NCBI GenBank assembly: GCA_031553755.1
Contig: JAVBKZ010000019.1
Coordinates: 1 to 28,133 of the forward strand
Direction: 5' to 3'
Source of the DNA: JAIRVZ01 sp031553755
GTDB lineage: Bacteria; Bacteroidota; Bacteroidia; Bacteroidales; Azobacteroidaceae
DNA length: 28,133 nucleotides
The translations under genes were made by a program, and so were the position numbers. This document shows, in pieces, positions 1 to 7,246 of the stretch. Every line of letters starts with the position of its first letter. The first letter of the stretch is position 1. Under the pieces are notes generated by a model. It was not told the DNA's origin and ran no database searches. It saw only the letters and a list, made by a program, of their open reading frames with translations.

Positions 1-282
1 ACTGGTAAAGTCAAAATAGAAACACCGTTTTGTTTTATATATACTAAACGAAAAATCGGGAGATTTAGTATTTAAAACTCCTAAATATTTTATTTTATTG
101 ATTTTTTATTGGAGAATGAGACCTGAGTAGTTACAAAAAAATACATACCATAGAAATAAAAACTTCCCAATGGCAATAACATTTACCGGAAAGCTTATTA
201 CGAAAATGAGTTGAATAGCTTTGTTTGTTTCTTTAATAGAAATCTTTTACCAGTACTATCGTTCAAACTCCACACATTTTTT
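1..282. other. Non-coding stretch, no recognisable gene
   Basis: AT-rich sequence with frequent stops in all frames. I see no gene, tRNA or clear insertion sequence. The first ten bases (ACTGGTAAAG) are nearly the inverse of CTTTTACCAGT at 244-254, but with one indel and a window edge this cannot be read as terminal repeats. It is probably decayed intergenic DNA next to the intron relic. Confidence 0.5.
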
Positions 283-545
283 CTGCGACCGGGATGTAAA
301 ACAATCTCAGATTTTACTCTATGGTGTAAGTCTCGAACGCGCTTTGATAGAGGGAAGCGTTAGCTTAAGGCAAGGGTGTCTATCGTGAGATGGAATCTGA
401 AGGAAGTCGTCGGCAAATTCTCGGTTTGACGTACAGAAACCGAATATAAGGCCGTTACATGTGGACAAATCTGCAACACAAGATAAAGTCCTAAACTATC
501 CGAAACATGTAGTTGTAAATTAGGCAGATATATATATGTTTTGGT
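283..545 (+). mobile_element. Group II intron 5' fragment (domain I relic)
   Basis: The stretch reads like the 5' part of a bacterial group II intron RNA. It opens with CTGCGACCGGGATG at 283, against the usual GUGCG-type 5' end. It continues with GGTGTAAGTC near 324, then a segment around 370-450 with GGCAAGGGTGTC, GTGAGATGGAATCTGAAGGA and GACGTACAGAAACCGAATAT, and then AAAGTCCTAAACTATCCGAA around 485. This order of conserved blocks is typical of domain I in introns that encode a reverse transcriptase. No reverse-transcriptase/maturase ORF and no domain V/VI hairpin follow, because aroE occupies the DNA from 606. The first intron base is C rather than G. I infer a truncated, inactive relic. 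The right boundary is approximate, and identification rests on remembered intron consensus rather than a search. Confidence 0.7.
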
Positions 546-605
546 TATTAATTCGTATTTCATCTTAGGTTCTGGTTTGTTAAATGTAGTGGTTTTCGTT
601 GTCGA

Positions 606-1346
606 TTATTGATGCCAAAACTCCCAAGAAACGAAAGCTTGAAGCAGGAGCATTTCCAGACCATTTTTTACTTTTGCACCCTTTTCTTTTCCTTTTGTCA
701 TGAATAATGTTTCATCCGGATTATATATCAGATCGTATAAGAGATGTTGCGGTGTGAGAAATTCATAGGGAATATCGGGACATTTGTCTGAATTGGGAAA
801 TAAACCGATTGGAGTACAGTTTACTATAACTGTATAATTTGCCATAATTTGCTCATTCAAATCGGAATACGTCAATGTTCCTTTTTTCTTTTCTCTTGAT
901 ACAAATTCGGCTTCTAAACCCAATTGTCTGAGACCATGATAAACGGCTTTTGAAGAACCTCCCGTTCCCAAAATCAGGGCTTTTCTATGAAATTCTGTCA
1001 ACATGGATTCTATCGATTGTTTGAAACCGATAATATCAGAATTATATCCAACTAATTTGAGTTTTCCTTTGTTGCGAATAAATTTGATGACGTTAACTGC
1101 TCCAATTTCTTTAGCGTTTGCGCTAAGTTCGTCTAAGTAAGGTATGACTTGTTCTTTATACGGAATTGTTACGTTTAATCCTTTGAGATTCGGATTATTT
1201 TTTAAGATACCTTTCAAATCTTTGATTGAAGGAATTTCAAAATTAATATACTCAGCATCAATAGATTCATCTTTGAATTTATTGTTGAAGTATCCGATTG
1301 AAAATGAATGTTTTAGCGGATAACCGATTAGGCCGTACTTGTCCAT
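606..1346 (-). CDS. aroE: Shikimate dehydrogenase
   Basis: Reduces 3-dehydroshikimate to shikimate with NADPH in the cytosol, the fourth step of aromatic amino acid and chorismate synthesis. The 246-aa protein is a little shorter than the usual ~270 aa. It shows the substrate-binding N-terminal domain with PLKHSFS (residues 10-16), the catalytic lysine in NVTIPYKEQ (K64), the paired aspartate in GYNSDIIGF (D104) and a nucleotide-binding loop GTGGSSKA (127-134). It is the last gene of the leftward series phoH to aroE. Its ATG lies 1 bp beyond the stop of the upstream 57-aa ORF, so it is probably translated from the same transcript. It ends about 60 bp from the intron relic. Confidence 0.95.
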   Translation of the reverse strand: MDKYGLIGYPLKHSFSIGYFNNKFKDESIDAEYINFEIPSIKDLKGILKNNPNLKGLNVTIPYKEQVIPYLDELSANAKEIGAVNVIKFIRNKGKLKLVGYNSDIIGFKQSIESMLTEFHRKALILGTGGSSKAVYHGLRQLGLEAEFVSREKKKGTLTYSDLNEQIMANYTVIVNCTPIGLFPNSDKCPDIPYEFLTPQHLLYDLIYNPDETLFMTKGKEKGAKVKNGLEMLLLQAFVSWEFWHQ

Positions 1347-1347
1347 A

Positions 1348-1521
1348 TTAAATTTTGGGAAGGTTTATTTCTAATTTATCTAAATCGCGTGCTTTCACTT
1401 TAACAATTTTTCCTTCGTGAGAAAAAATAAGCTCGCCATCTTCTTTTTGTTTTTGCTCTAAAAGACGGTTATAGGCAAGTTTTAAGCCTTCTATAATCTT
1501 AGAATGTTCATTATTTTTCAT
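1348..1521 (-). CDS. 57-aa small protein coupled to the zeta-like kinase
   Basis: An intact 57-codon ORF starts with MKNNEHSKIIEG and ends with KLEINLPKI. Its ATG overlaps the TGA of the upstream kinase in an ATGA arrangement, so translational coupling is likely. Its stop lies 1 bp before the aroE start codon. The protein is charged, with a predicted N-terminal helix (about residues 5-28, KIIEGLKLAYNRLLEQKQ) followed by a short beta-like stretch (GELIFSHEGKIVKVKA). I recognise no family. Its position directly behind a zeta-type kinase suggests an antitoxin or accessory protein, but that is inference from context; classical epsilon antitoxins lie upstream of zeta. Filling the gap between the kinase and aroE exactly, in frame and without stops, supports it being a real gene. 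Confidence 0.72.
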   Translation of the reverse strand: MKNNEHSKIIEGLKLAYNRLLEQKQKEDGELIFSHEGKIVKVKARDLDKLEINLPKI

Positions 1522-2084
1522 AATCCTGTTATTTTTGAATATATTGGATTATCATATATCTTTATATTTTCGTTTCTTGTCTTTTCTGCAATTATTTTTA
1601 ATGGAAAATCAGAGTTGTCAATAATTATCCAATCATTACAGATGGGTATATAAAGTTTTGATAAATTGTTTAATCCTAAATTATATCTCCTAATAATAAT
1701 ATCTTTAGGAATATTATGCCCACCTTCATTAACTCTTTTCTTAACTCTTTCAATAGCAAGTCGAGGTGAATTCAACCAAAAATAAAGCAACGTCACAGAA
1801 TAACCTTCCGACTGAGCCTTTTTTACATAATTGACATAAGTTCTTGTAGCCAAAGTAGTTTCAAATGCAAAGTCTTGTTTAGACTTTAATAATTCATCAA
1901 TTCTGTGTAGCATAATTCGTCCGGCATCAATAGCGACCTTTTCTGGTTGAAAGGGAGACAAACCTTTGGCAATTTCATCCGCATTGACAAATTCTTTACA
2001 TTTCAATATTTCAGGCAAAATCGTATATGAAGCCGTTGTTTTTCCGGCTCCATTACAACCTGCTATAATATAAAGTTTAGGCAT
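1518..2084 (-). CDS. Zeta-toxin-like P-loop kinase (COG4185 type)
   Basis: A 188-aa P-loop NTPase of the zeta-toxin/COG4185 group, whose studied relatives phosphorylate UDP-N-acetylglucosamine or similar small substrates. Visible motifs are the Walker A loop GCNGAGKT (residues 9-16), FVNADEIAKGLSP (32-44), FAFETTLATRTY (72-83) and a lid-like arginine-rich segment RVKKRVNEGGHNIP (113-126). The start codon overlaps the purC stop by one base (TAATG), and its stop overlaps the following 57-aa ORF by four bases (ATGA). Such tight packing implies one transcript with purC. No epsilon-type antitoxin lies upstream. The protein could be a toxin held in check by the downstream small protein, or a solitary metabolic or nucleotide kinase. 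The family call is firm and the toxic role is not. Confidence 0.8.
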   Translation of the reverse strand: MPKLYIIAGCNGAGKTTASYTILPEILKCKEFVNADEIAKGLSPFQPEKVAIDAGRIMLHRIDELLKSKQDFAFETTLATRTYVNYVKKAQSEGYSVTLLYFWLNSPRLAIERVKKRVNEGGHNIPKDIIIRRYNLGLNNLSKLYIPICNDWIIIDNSDFPLKIIAEKTRNENIKIYDNPIYSKITGL

Positions 2085-3028
2085 TATTTTTTCAAATATT
2101 CCAAAATATTTTTTTCAATTCTTCCAGGAACGTTGGAAATATCAGCTTTCACGAATTTTTCGCCTACTATTTTTTCGTATAATTCGATATAGCGTTCTGA
2201 AACGCTTTCGCAATACGCCGGAGTCATTTCAGGAACTTTTTGTCCGTCTTTTCCTTGGAATCCGTTTTCCATTAACCATTTACGAACGAATTCTTTGGAA
2301 AGTTGTTTTTGTTCTTCTCCTTTTTCAAATCTATCCAAATAACCTTCTGCATAAAAATAACGGGAAGAATCGGGAGTATGGATTTCATCAATCAAATAGA
2401 TTTTTCCGTCTTTTTTACCAAATTCGTATTTAGTATCGACAAGAATCAAACCTTTTTGTGCAGCCATTTCTGTGCCACGTTTGAATAGAGCTTGTGTATA
2501 ATTTTCCAATTGTTCGTATTCTTCCTTGCCTACTAAATCTTGCGCGATGATTTCTTCTTTCGAAATGTTTTCATCATGACCTTCATCAGCTTTAGTCGTT
2601 GGAGTAATGATAGGAGAGGGGAATTTCTGATTTTCTTTCATTCCTTCCGGTAAAGTTATGCCGCACAATACGCGTGCTCCGGCTTTGTATTCGCGCCAAG
2701 CACTTCCGGTTAGATAACCACGAATAACCATTTCCACTTTGTATGGTTCACAGCGTAAACCTACAGTAACCATTGGGTCTGGCGATGCCAATTTCCAGTT
2801 AGGAACAATGTCCGATGTTGCGTTCAAAAACTTTTCGGCGATTTGGTTCAAAACTTGTCCTTTGTAAGGAATTCCTTCGGGTAAAATAACATCGAAAGCT
2901 GAAATTCTATCAGTTGCAATCATCACCAGTGTATCTTCTCCGATGGAATATACATCTCTTACTTTTCCGTGATATACTTTGGTTTGTCCCGGGAAATTGA
3001 AATCTGTTCTTGTTAAAGTATTCTTCAT
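2084..3028 (-). CDS. purC: Phosphoribosylaminoimidazole-succinocarboxamide synthase
   Basis: SAICAR synthase joins aspartate to CAIR with ATP in de novo purine synthesis. The protein is 314 aa, matching the longer form found in Bacteroidetes and fungi rather than the ~240-aa E. coli enzyme. Diagnostic segments are GKVRDVYSIG (21-30), ATDRISAFDVILPEGIPYKG (38-57), VEMVIRGYLTGSAWREY (98-114) and ITPTTKADEGHDENIS (141-156). It starts 4 bp after the stop of the DUF262 gene and overlaps the zeta-like kinase by one base. It is flanked on both sides by non-metabolic cargo genes, although purC and phoH are commonly direct neighbours in Bacteroidales. Confidence 0.97.
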   Translation of the reverse strand: MKNTLTRTDFNFPGQTKVYHGKVRDVYSIGEDTLVMIATDRISAFDVILPEGIPYKGQVLNQIAEKFLNATSDIVPNWKLASPDPMVTVGLRCEPYKVEMVIRGYLTGSAWREYKAGARVLCGITLPEGMKENQKFPSPIITPTTKADEGHDENISKEEIIAQDLVGKEEYEQLENYTQALFKRGTEMAAQKGLILVDTKYEFGKKDGKIYLIDEIHTPDSSRYFYAEGYLDRFEKGEEQKQLSKEFVRKWLMENGFQGKDGQKVPEMTPAYCESVSERYIELYEKIVGEKFVKADISNVPGRIEKNILEYLKK

Positions 3029-3032
3029 ATTT

Positions 3033-4721
3033 TTAATTGTTGAATTGTATTTTCCAAATTGATTTTGCTTCTGTAGTCAAACGTTTTTGTCTGCTTGCAA
3101 TAGAAGACTCTGTCCATGATTCGTAGAATTCGGGAATAGAATTTGTTATTTTACAACTACTTTCCTTAAATAATTCCTTTTTTTTCTCGTAACTTATGTT
3201 ATCAGCATCTTTATTCAGAGATTTCTCCAATAAAGTGAGGTTTCCTAACTTATAAACAGATCTAGAGACGGCTTCATCATCAAACTGTTGCCAATCTGTT
3301 TCTGGATTTTCTGGCAATATATGTTCGATTGTAAACAAATCACTCTCAAAAGAAATGTCTGTATGATTTTTATATTTGTCAATTTCTGATAAAATGTACT
3401 TAACCAATTTGTGACTTTGACTGTTTCTTCTGAACTCTTTGGATGAAAAAATTAATTCAAAATTATCGTCAGGGATATAGATTTGTTTTAATTTTTCGGT
3501 ATTTAGTCGTCTATGTTCATTTAAATACAAGGAAATGTCATTATATACCTCTTCTTGTTCGTTAGGATTGAAACCACAAATAATATTATATCGGAAAGAT
3601 ATAACTACTGTCATTTGTAACAGTCTCAAGAAATTATTTTCATCTAAATTTCGATAAGCAGACAAAAATAAGGATTGAGGCTGTTTGACTTTAAATAATT
3701 TCAAAATCCGAATTAAGTTTTGTATTTCCCTATTCATTTTCCATAAATCATCTTCTGGGTTTTGTAAAGCCATGTACACATCTGCCTCATCATTAAGTTC
3801 TCTAACGAGTTGAAATGCTAACATTTTTGAGGTTATTTGCTTTCGTATTGATTTAAATAGATTTGATTTTCTGACTGTTTTATTTTTACTATTCCAATAA
3901 TATCGAATAAATTCTTCAACTTTTTGTGTTCCTAATTTTTCAATTAATTTACTCCATAATAATTCCAATTCATCAATATTTGTTTTATTATATCCTTCAG
4001 AATCAACAACAGAGAATAAATAATTTTTCAGTAAGTCGGAAGAAGACAATTGTACCCCTCTAGCATTTAATGTTTCGAAAACCTTGAATGCGTTTAGTTC
4101 GTCAGAAACTCTGATTACTGTAAAAGATAATTTATCTGCTATTTTATCAATAAATTTTGCTAGATCGATTCCAGATTTATATTTTTTAGAAATTTTCTCA
4201 TAATACCAAGAGAAACATTCTCTCATGTGTTTTTGAGATGAATTTGTATTCCTGATAGACATTCTGTCTTTCAATAAAACAATTTCTGTTTTATAATAGT
4301 CGTCGCTATTTCGGTTCAATTTTAACTTGTTGTTTGAAATAAGAGTAATAGGATCTATAAATCCGATATAAGTATTGAAAAGAGTATCTTTTCTTTTTTG
4401 ATTGTCTTCGGCTTCTTCTTCTTTATTTATTAGGTCTTGCAAGCACTTTAAGACAGCTAATATCATGAGATTTAATGTTGTTATACGTTGCTGTCCATCT
4501 ATGATAAAGTAATTTTTATTATCAATTTCTTGAAGAACAAGATACCCCATATAATGTTCTGAATCTTCTTCTTTTATTAAAGATTCAATGTCTTGCCAAA
4601 GATCATCCCATTGTTCATTTTCCCAAGTATAATCTCTTTGGAATTTAGGTACTTCATATTTGAACCCATTTCCCATGAGTTTTCTATATGTATCGCTTGA
4701 TGTGTCTAATATTCCCTTCAT
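3033..4721 (-). CDS. DUF262/DUF1524 protein, GmrSD-like type IV restriction candidate
   Basis: A 562-aa single-chain protein with the two-domain plan of GmrSD-type enzymes, which cut modified (for example glucosylated hydroxymethyl-cytosine) phage DNA using NTP hydrolysis. The N-terminal DUF262 part has VPKFQRDYTWEN (24-35) and FIIDGQQRITTLNLM (72-86), the latter containing the DGQQR motif of the ParB/sulfiredoxin-like nucleotide-binding fold. FETLNARGVQLSSSDLLKN follows near the middle. The C-terminal DUF1524 part has the HNH-like TIEHILPEN (464-472, with H467) and KLGNLTLLEKSLN (491-503, with N494). All expected catalytic motifs are present, so it looks intact. It lies between phoH and purC on the same strand with gaps of 12 and 4 bp and no other restriction genes nearby. 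The anti-phage role is inferred from the family. Confidence 0.85.
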   Translation of the reverse strand: MKGILDTSSDTYRKLMGNGFKYEVPKFQRDYTWENEQWDDLWQDIESLIKEEDSEHYMGYLVLQEIDNKNYFIIDGQQRITTLNLMILAVLKCLQDLINKEEEAEDNQKRKDTLFNTYIGFIDPITLISNNKLKLNRNSDDYYKTEIVLLKDRMSIRNTNSSQKHMRECFSWYYEKISKKYKSGIDLAKFIDKIADKLSFTVIRVSDELNAFKVFETLNARGVQLSSSDLLKNYLFSVVDSEGYNKTNIDELELLWSKLIEKLGTQKVEEFIRYYWNSKNKTVRKSNLFKSIRKQITSKMLAFQLVRELNDEADVYMALQNPEDDLWKMNREIQNLIRILKLFKVKQPQSLFLSAYRNLDENNFLRLLQMTVVISFRYNIICGFNPNEQEEVYNDISLYLNEHRRLNTEKLKQIYIPDDNFELIFSSKEFRRNSQSHKLVKYILSEIDKYKNHTDISFESDLFTIEHILPENPETDWQQFDDEAVSRSVYKLGNLTLLEKSLNKDADNISYEKKKELFKESSCKITNSIPEFYESWTESSIASRQKRLTTEAKSIWKIQFNN

Positions 4722-4733
4722 TATATATTCTCG

Positions 4734-5699
4734 TTAATGATTTTTCTTTTCATTCTTCTCATACGCTTCCACAATTCGTTGAACCAATTTGTGACGTACA
4801 ATATCCTTTTTGTTAAATTCAATTTTAGCGATTCCTTCCACATTTTTCAGGATATTCATTGCATGTATCAATCCTGATTGCTGAGATAGAGGCAAATCTA
4901 TTTGTGTAACGTCTCCGGTAATAATCATTTTAGCATTCATTCCTAAACGGGTCAAAAACATTTTGATTTGCGGAATTGTCGTATTTTGGGCTTCGTCTAA
5001 GATGATAACAGCGTCACTCAATGTTCGTCCGCGCATAAAAGCCAACGGAGCAATCTGAATGATTTTATTCTCCATATACTCTTTCAATTTTGCCATCGGA
5101 ATCATATCTTCCAAAGCATCATACAAAGGTTGTAAGTATGGATCAATTTTGTCTTTCATGTCTCCCGGAAGAAATCCGAGTTTTTCTCCTGCTTCTACTG
5201 CCGGACGGCTTAAAATAATTTTTTTGATTTCCTTATTCTTTAATGCTCTTACGGCTAAAGCAATAGCAGTATATGTTTTACCCGAACCTGCCGGTCCTAT
5301 AGCAAAAAGCATATCGTTTTCATCAAAAGCTTTGACTAATTTTTGTTGATTTTCCGTGCGAGCTAAAATGGGTTTCCCATTCATTCCGTGGATAATCAAG
5401 TTATCTTGTTTTTGAGGAAGTCCTGTGTTTTTTCCCTTAACGATGTCTAAAATATTTTCTTCCGTAAGTAGATTAAACTCAAGGCAATGCTTTTCTAATG
5501 CTTTCATTTTTTCTTCAAAAGAGATTAATTCCAAGTCATCTCCAATAATTTTCATTACATTTCCCCTTGCTACAATCCGTAGCTTGGGATATAATGATTT
5601 GATTAATTGGATGTTGGAATTATTTGTCCCGAAAAAAACAACGGGGTCGATACTGTCGAATATGATTATTCTTTCTATCATTGATAATTTATTATTCAC
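4734..5699 (-). CDS. phoH: PhoH family ATPase
   Basis: A cytosolic PhoH-like P-loop ATPase, a family linked to RNA metabolism and phosphate stress whose exact substrate is unsettled. The 321-aa protein matches the usual length. The N-terminal ~90 residues resemble the KH-like region of PhoH/PhoL proteins. Walker A is GPAGSGKT (135-142), Walker B is VIILDEAQNTT (231-241), and SRPAVEAGEKLGFLPGD (164-180) is a family signature. It heads the leftward series. A TAnnTTTG element lies just upstream on the minus strand (5710-5717), so this is probably where the phoH-to-aroE transcript starts. Confidence 0.93.
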   Translation of the reverse strand: MNNKLSMIERIIIFDSIDPVVFFGTNNSNIQLIKSLYPKLRIVARGNVMKIIGDDLELISFEEKMKALEKHCLEFNLLTEENILDIVKGKNTGLPQKQDNLIIHGMNGKPILARTENQQKLVKAFDENDMLFAIGPAGSGKTYTAIALAVRALKNKEIKKIILSRPAVEAGEKLGFLPGDMKDKIDPYLQPLYDALEDMIPMAKLKEYMENKIIQIAPLAFMRGRTLSDAVIILDEAQNTTIPQIKMFLTRLGMNAKMIITGDVTQIDLPLSQQSGLIHAMNILKNVEGIAKIEFNKKDIVRHKLVQRIVEAYEKNEKKNH

Positions 5700-5709
5700 A
5701 ATAATTATG

Positions 5710-5717
5710 CAAATGTA
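5710..5717 (-). promoter_or_regulatory. Candidate Bacteroidetes -7 element for phoH
   Basis: On the minus strand the sequence reads TACATTTG, which fits the Bacteroidetes -7 consensus TAnnTTTG. It sits 11 bp upstream of the phoH start codon, so any leader would be very short. I see no convincing -33 TTTG at the usual 19-21 bp spacing. Confidence 0.4.
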
Positions 5718-5766
5718 ATAATAAATTGAAATGCTATTATTGTCGGTTAAGAGATATTTTTTTCAT

Positions 5767-5774
5767 TAACTTTG
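5767..5774 (+). promoter_or_regulatory. Candidate -7 element for the DUF5715-truA pair
   Basis: TAACTTTG fits TAnnTTTG and lies 35 bp before the chosen ATG at 5809. A TTG at 5740-5742 is a few bases further away than the usual 19-21 bp spacing, so only the -7 half is convincing. Confidence 0.45.
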
Positions 5775-5808
5775 TGCCCGAATAAAAAAATATCTATAGT
5801 GTTTGTGT

Positions 5809-6468
5809 ATGAAAGTGTTGTCTGAAATTTTTTCCATACGGATAACCGTATGTCTTGCTATTTGTTTTTCATGTTTGTTTTACGCTTGTGATAAAAAAGA
5901 AAGAGAACCCCTGAAATCGATTCGGTATATAGGGAGTTATAATCGCGATTTTAATGACCTGAATGAAGCTCATTTAGGAGCTGCCGGAGCAATTGGGGTA
6001 TCTCCTGTTACAAGTCGCGACGAGGCTGAACATTTGAAAAAAAAGCTCAAAGAAGTGAAAAATTGTGATTGTTATGAAGTGGAAGAGTTGAAACATTCCA
6101 TACCGTACCTTGTTCCTAAGGCTTTTGATTTATTGAATAAAATAGGAGAAAATTTTAGCGATTCTCTCAAAAACCTGAATGCTCCGGATTACAAACTATA
6201 TGTAACGAGCATTATGCGAACAAAAGACGATATTAAAAGCTTAAGAAAGAGAAACGGAAATTCGACGGAAAATTCGGCTCACATGTACGGAACAACTTTT
6301 GATATATCGTGGGCCCGTTATCTGAAAAACTCTAATGATACCTTAGAATTGGCTCCCGAACAATTGAAAATGGTTTTAGCCTCTGTTTTAAGAGATTTGA
6401 AAAAAGAAAATCAATGTTTTGTAAAACACGAGAGGAAACAGGGTTGCTTTCATATTACTGCCAGATAA
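5809..6468 (+). CDS. DUF5715 family lipoprotein, M15 peptidase-like
   Basis: A roughly 219-aa envelope protein. I start it at the ATG at 5809 (MKVLSEIF), because the longer reading frame begins with TTG two codons earlier. The N-terminus is a hydrophobic signal segment ending in SCLFYACDKKE, a plausible though non-canonical lipobox, so it may be lipid-anchored. The C-terminal half holds TSIMRTKDD, then SAHMYGTTFDISWARY and CFHITAR. The H-x6-D spacing followed by a final FHI resembles the zinc-binding pattern of M15 (VanY/D,D-carboxypeptidase-like) peptidases. Peptidoglycan trimming is therefore possible but not shown. truA follows 6 bp after its stop, so the two are probably co-transcribed. 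Confidence 0.75.
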   Translation: MKVLSEIFSIRITVCLAICFSCLFYACDKKEREPLKSIRYIGSYNRDFNDLNEAHLGAAGAIGVSPVTSRDEAEHLKKKLKEVKNCDCYEVEELKHSIPYLVPKAFDLLNKIGENFSDSLKNLNAPDYKLYVTSIMRTKDDIKSLRKRNGNSTENSAHMYGTTFDISWARYLKNSNDTLELAPEQLKMVLASVLRDLKKENQCFVKHERKQGCFHITAR

Positions 6469-6474
6469 AAAAAC

Positions 6475-7227
6475 ATGCGCTATTTCATTTATTTGTCTTA
6501 TAACGGAAAAAATTATTGCGGATGGCAAAACCAACCGAATGGAATAGCCGTACAACAAAAAATAGAAGAAACGTTGAGTTTGTTGTTACGAACCCCGGTT
6601 TCCATAACCGGAGCCGGAAGGACAGATGCCGGAGTACACGCGGCCTTAATGGTTGCTCATTTCGATTATCATTCGGAAATAAGAGGAGCGGAATTGACCG
6701 AAAAACTCAACCGTCTTTTACCTCACGATATAGCCATTTCACGTATAATTGCGGTTAATTCTGATGCTCATGCCCGATTTGACGCCATTTCAAGAACCTA
6801 CAAATATTATCTTACATTAAAGAAAAATCCTTTTAAAAACGATTTGAGTTGCCGTGTTTCATTTCCCATGGATTTTGAAATGATGAATAAAGCGGCTCAA
6901 ACGCTTTTTGAATATACCGATTTTACTAGCTTCAGCAAACTGCATACGGATGTAAAAACGAACAATTGCAAAATTATGCAAGCTGTTTGGAGTCAGGAAG
7001 ATGATGGATTGTGGGTGTTTACTATCCAAGCCGACCGTTTTTTGCGGAATATGGTCCGTTCGATTGTCGGAACCTTGTTGGATGTTGGCAGAGGAAAACT
7101 TTCGATTGATGATTTCAGAAAAATCATCGAGCAAAAAGATCGTTGTAAAGCGGGAACTTCTGTGCCCGGAAACGCTTTGTTTTTGGTTGATGTGGAATAT
7201 CCGGAACGGATATTTGATGAAATATAA
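6475..7227 (+). CDS. truA: tRNA pseudouridine(38-40) synthase TruA
   Basis: Converts uridine to pseudouridine at positions 38-40 of the tRNA anticodon arm. The 250-aa length is typical. The catalytic aspartate is D51 in GAGRTDAGVHA (46-56). Other family segments are FIYLSYNGKNYCGWQNQ near the start, FDAISRTYKYYL in the middle and ADRFLRNMVRSIVGTLLDVG near the C-terminus. It follows the DUF5715 gene by 6 bp and converges on the GldF-GldG gene, whose stop codon lies only 7 bp beyond its own. Confidence 0.96.
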   Translation: MRYFIYLSYNGKNYCGWQNQPNGIAVQQKIEETLSLLLRTPVSITGAGRTDAGVHAALMVAHFDYHSEIRGAELTEKLNRLLPHDIAISRIIAVNSDAHARFDAISRTYKYYLTLKKNPFKNDLSCRVSFPMDFEMMNKAAQTLFEYTDFTSFSKLHTDVKTNNCKIMQAVWSQEDDGLWVFTIQADRFLRNMVRSIVGTLLDVGRGKLSIDDFRKIIEQKDRCKAGTSVPGNALFLVDVEYPERIFDEI

Positions 7228-7246
7228 TACAATTTTATTGTATTTT
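7226..7246. terminator. Shared bidirectional hairpin between truA and the gldF-gldG fusion
   Basis: AATACAA (7226-7232) pairs with TTGTATT (7238-7244) around a 5-base loop, with A/T runs on both sides. The truA stop codon (7225-7227) overlaps the left arm and the stop of the opposing gene (7235-7237) lies in the loop. The stem is short and AT-rich, so its strength as a terminator is uncertain. Confidence 0.4.

Noticed and set aside
1..254. ACTGGTAAAG and CTTTTACCAGT as possible terminal inverted repeats of a small element
   Set aside because: Only ten bases with an indel, one copy at the window edge, and no target duplication visible.
360..563. 67-aa open frame on the minus strand
   Set aside because: It overlaps the group II intron-like RNA sequence in antisense and shows no protein features.
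5059..5349. 96-aa plus-strand open frame within phoH
   Set aside because: Antisense shadow of phoH; the reading follows the complement of conserved PhoH motifs.
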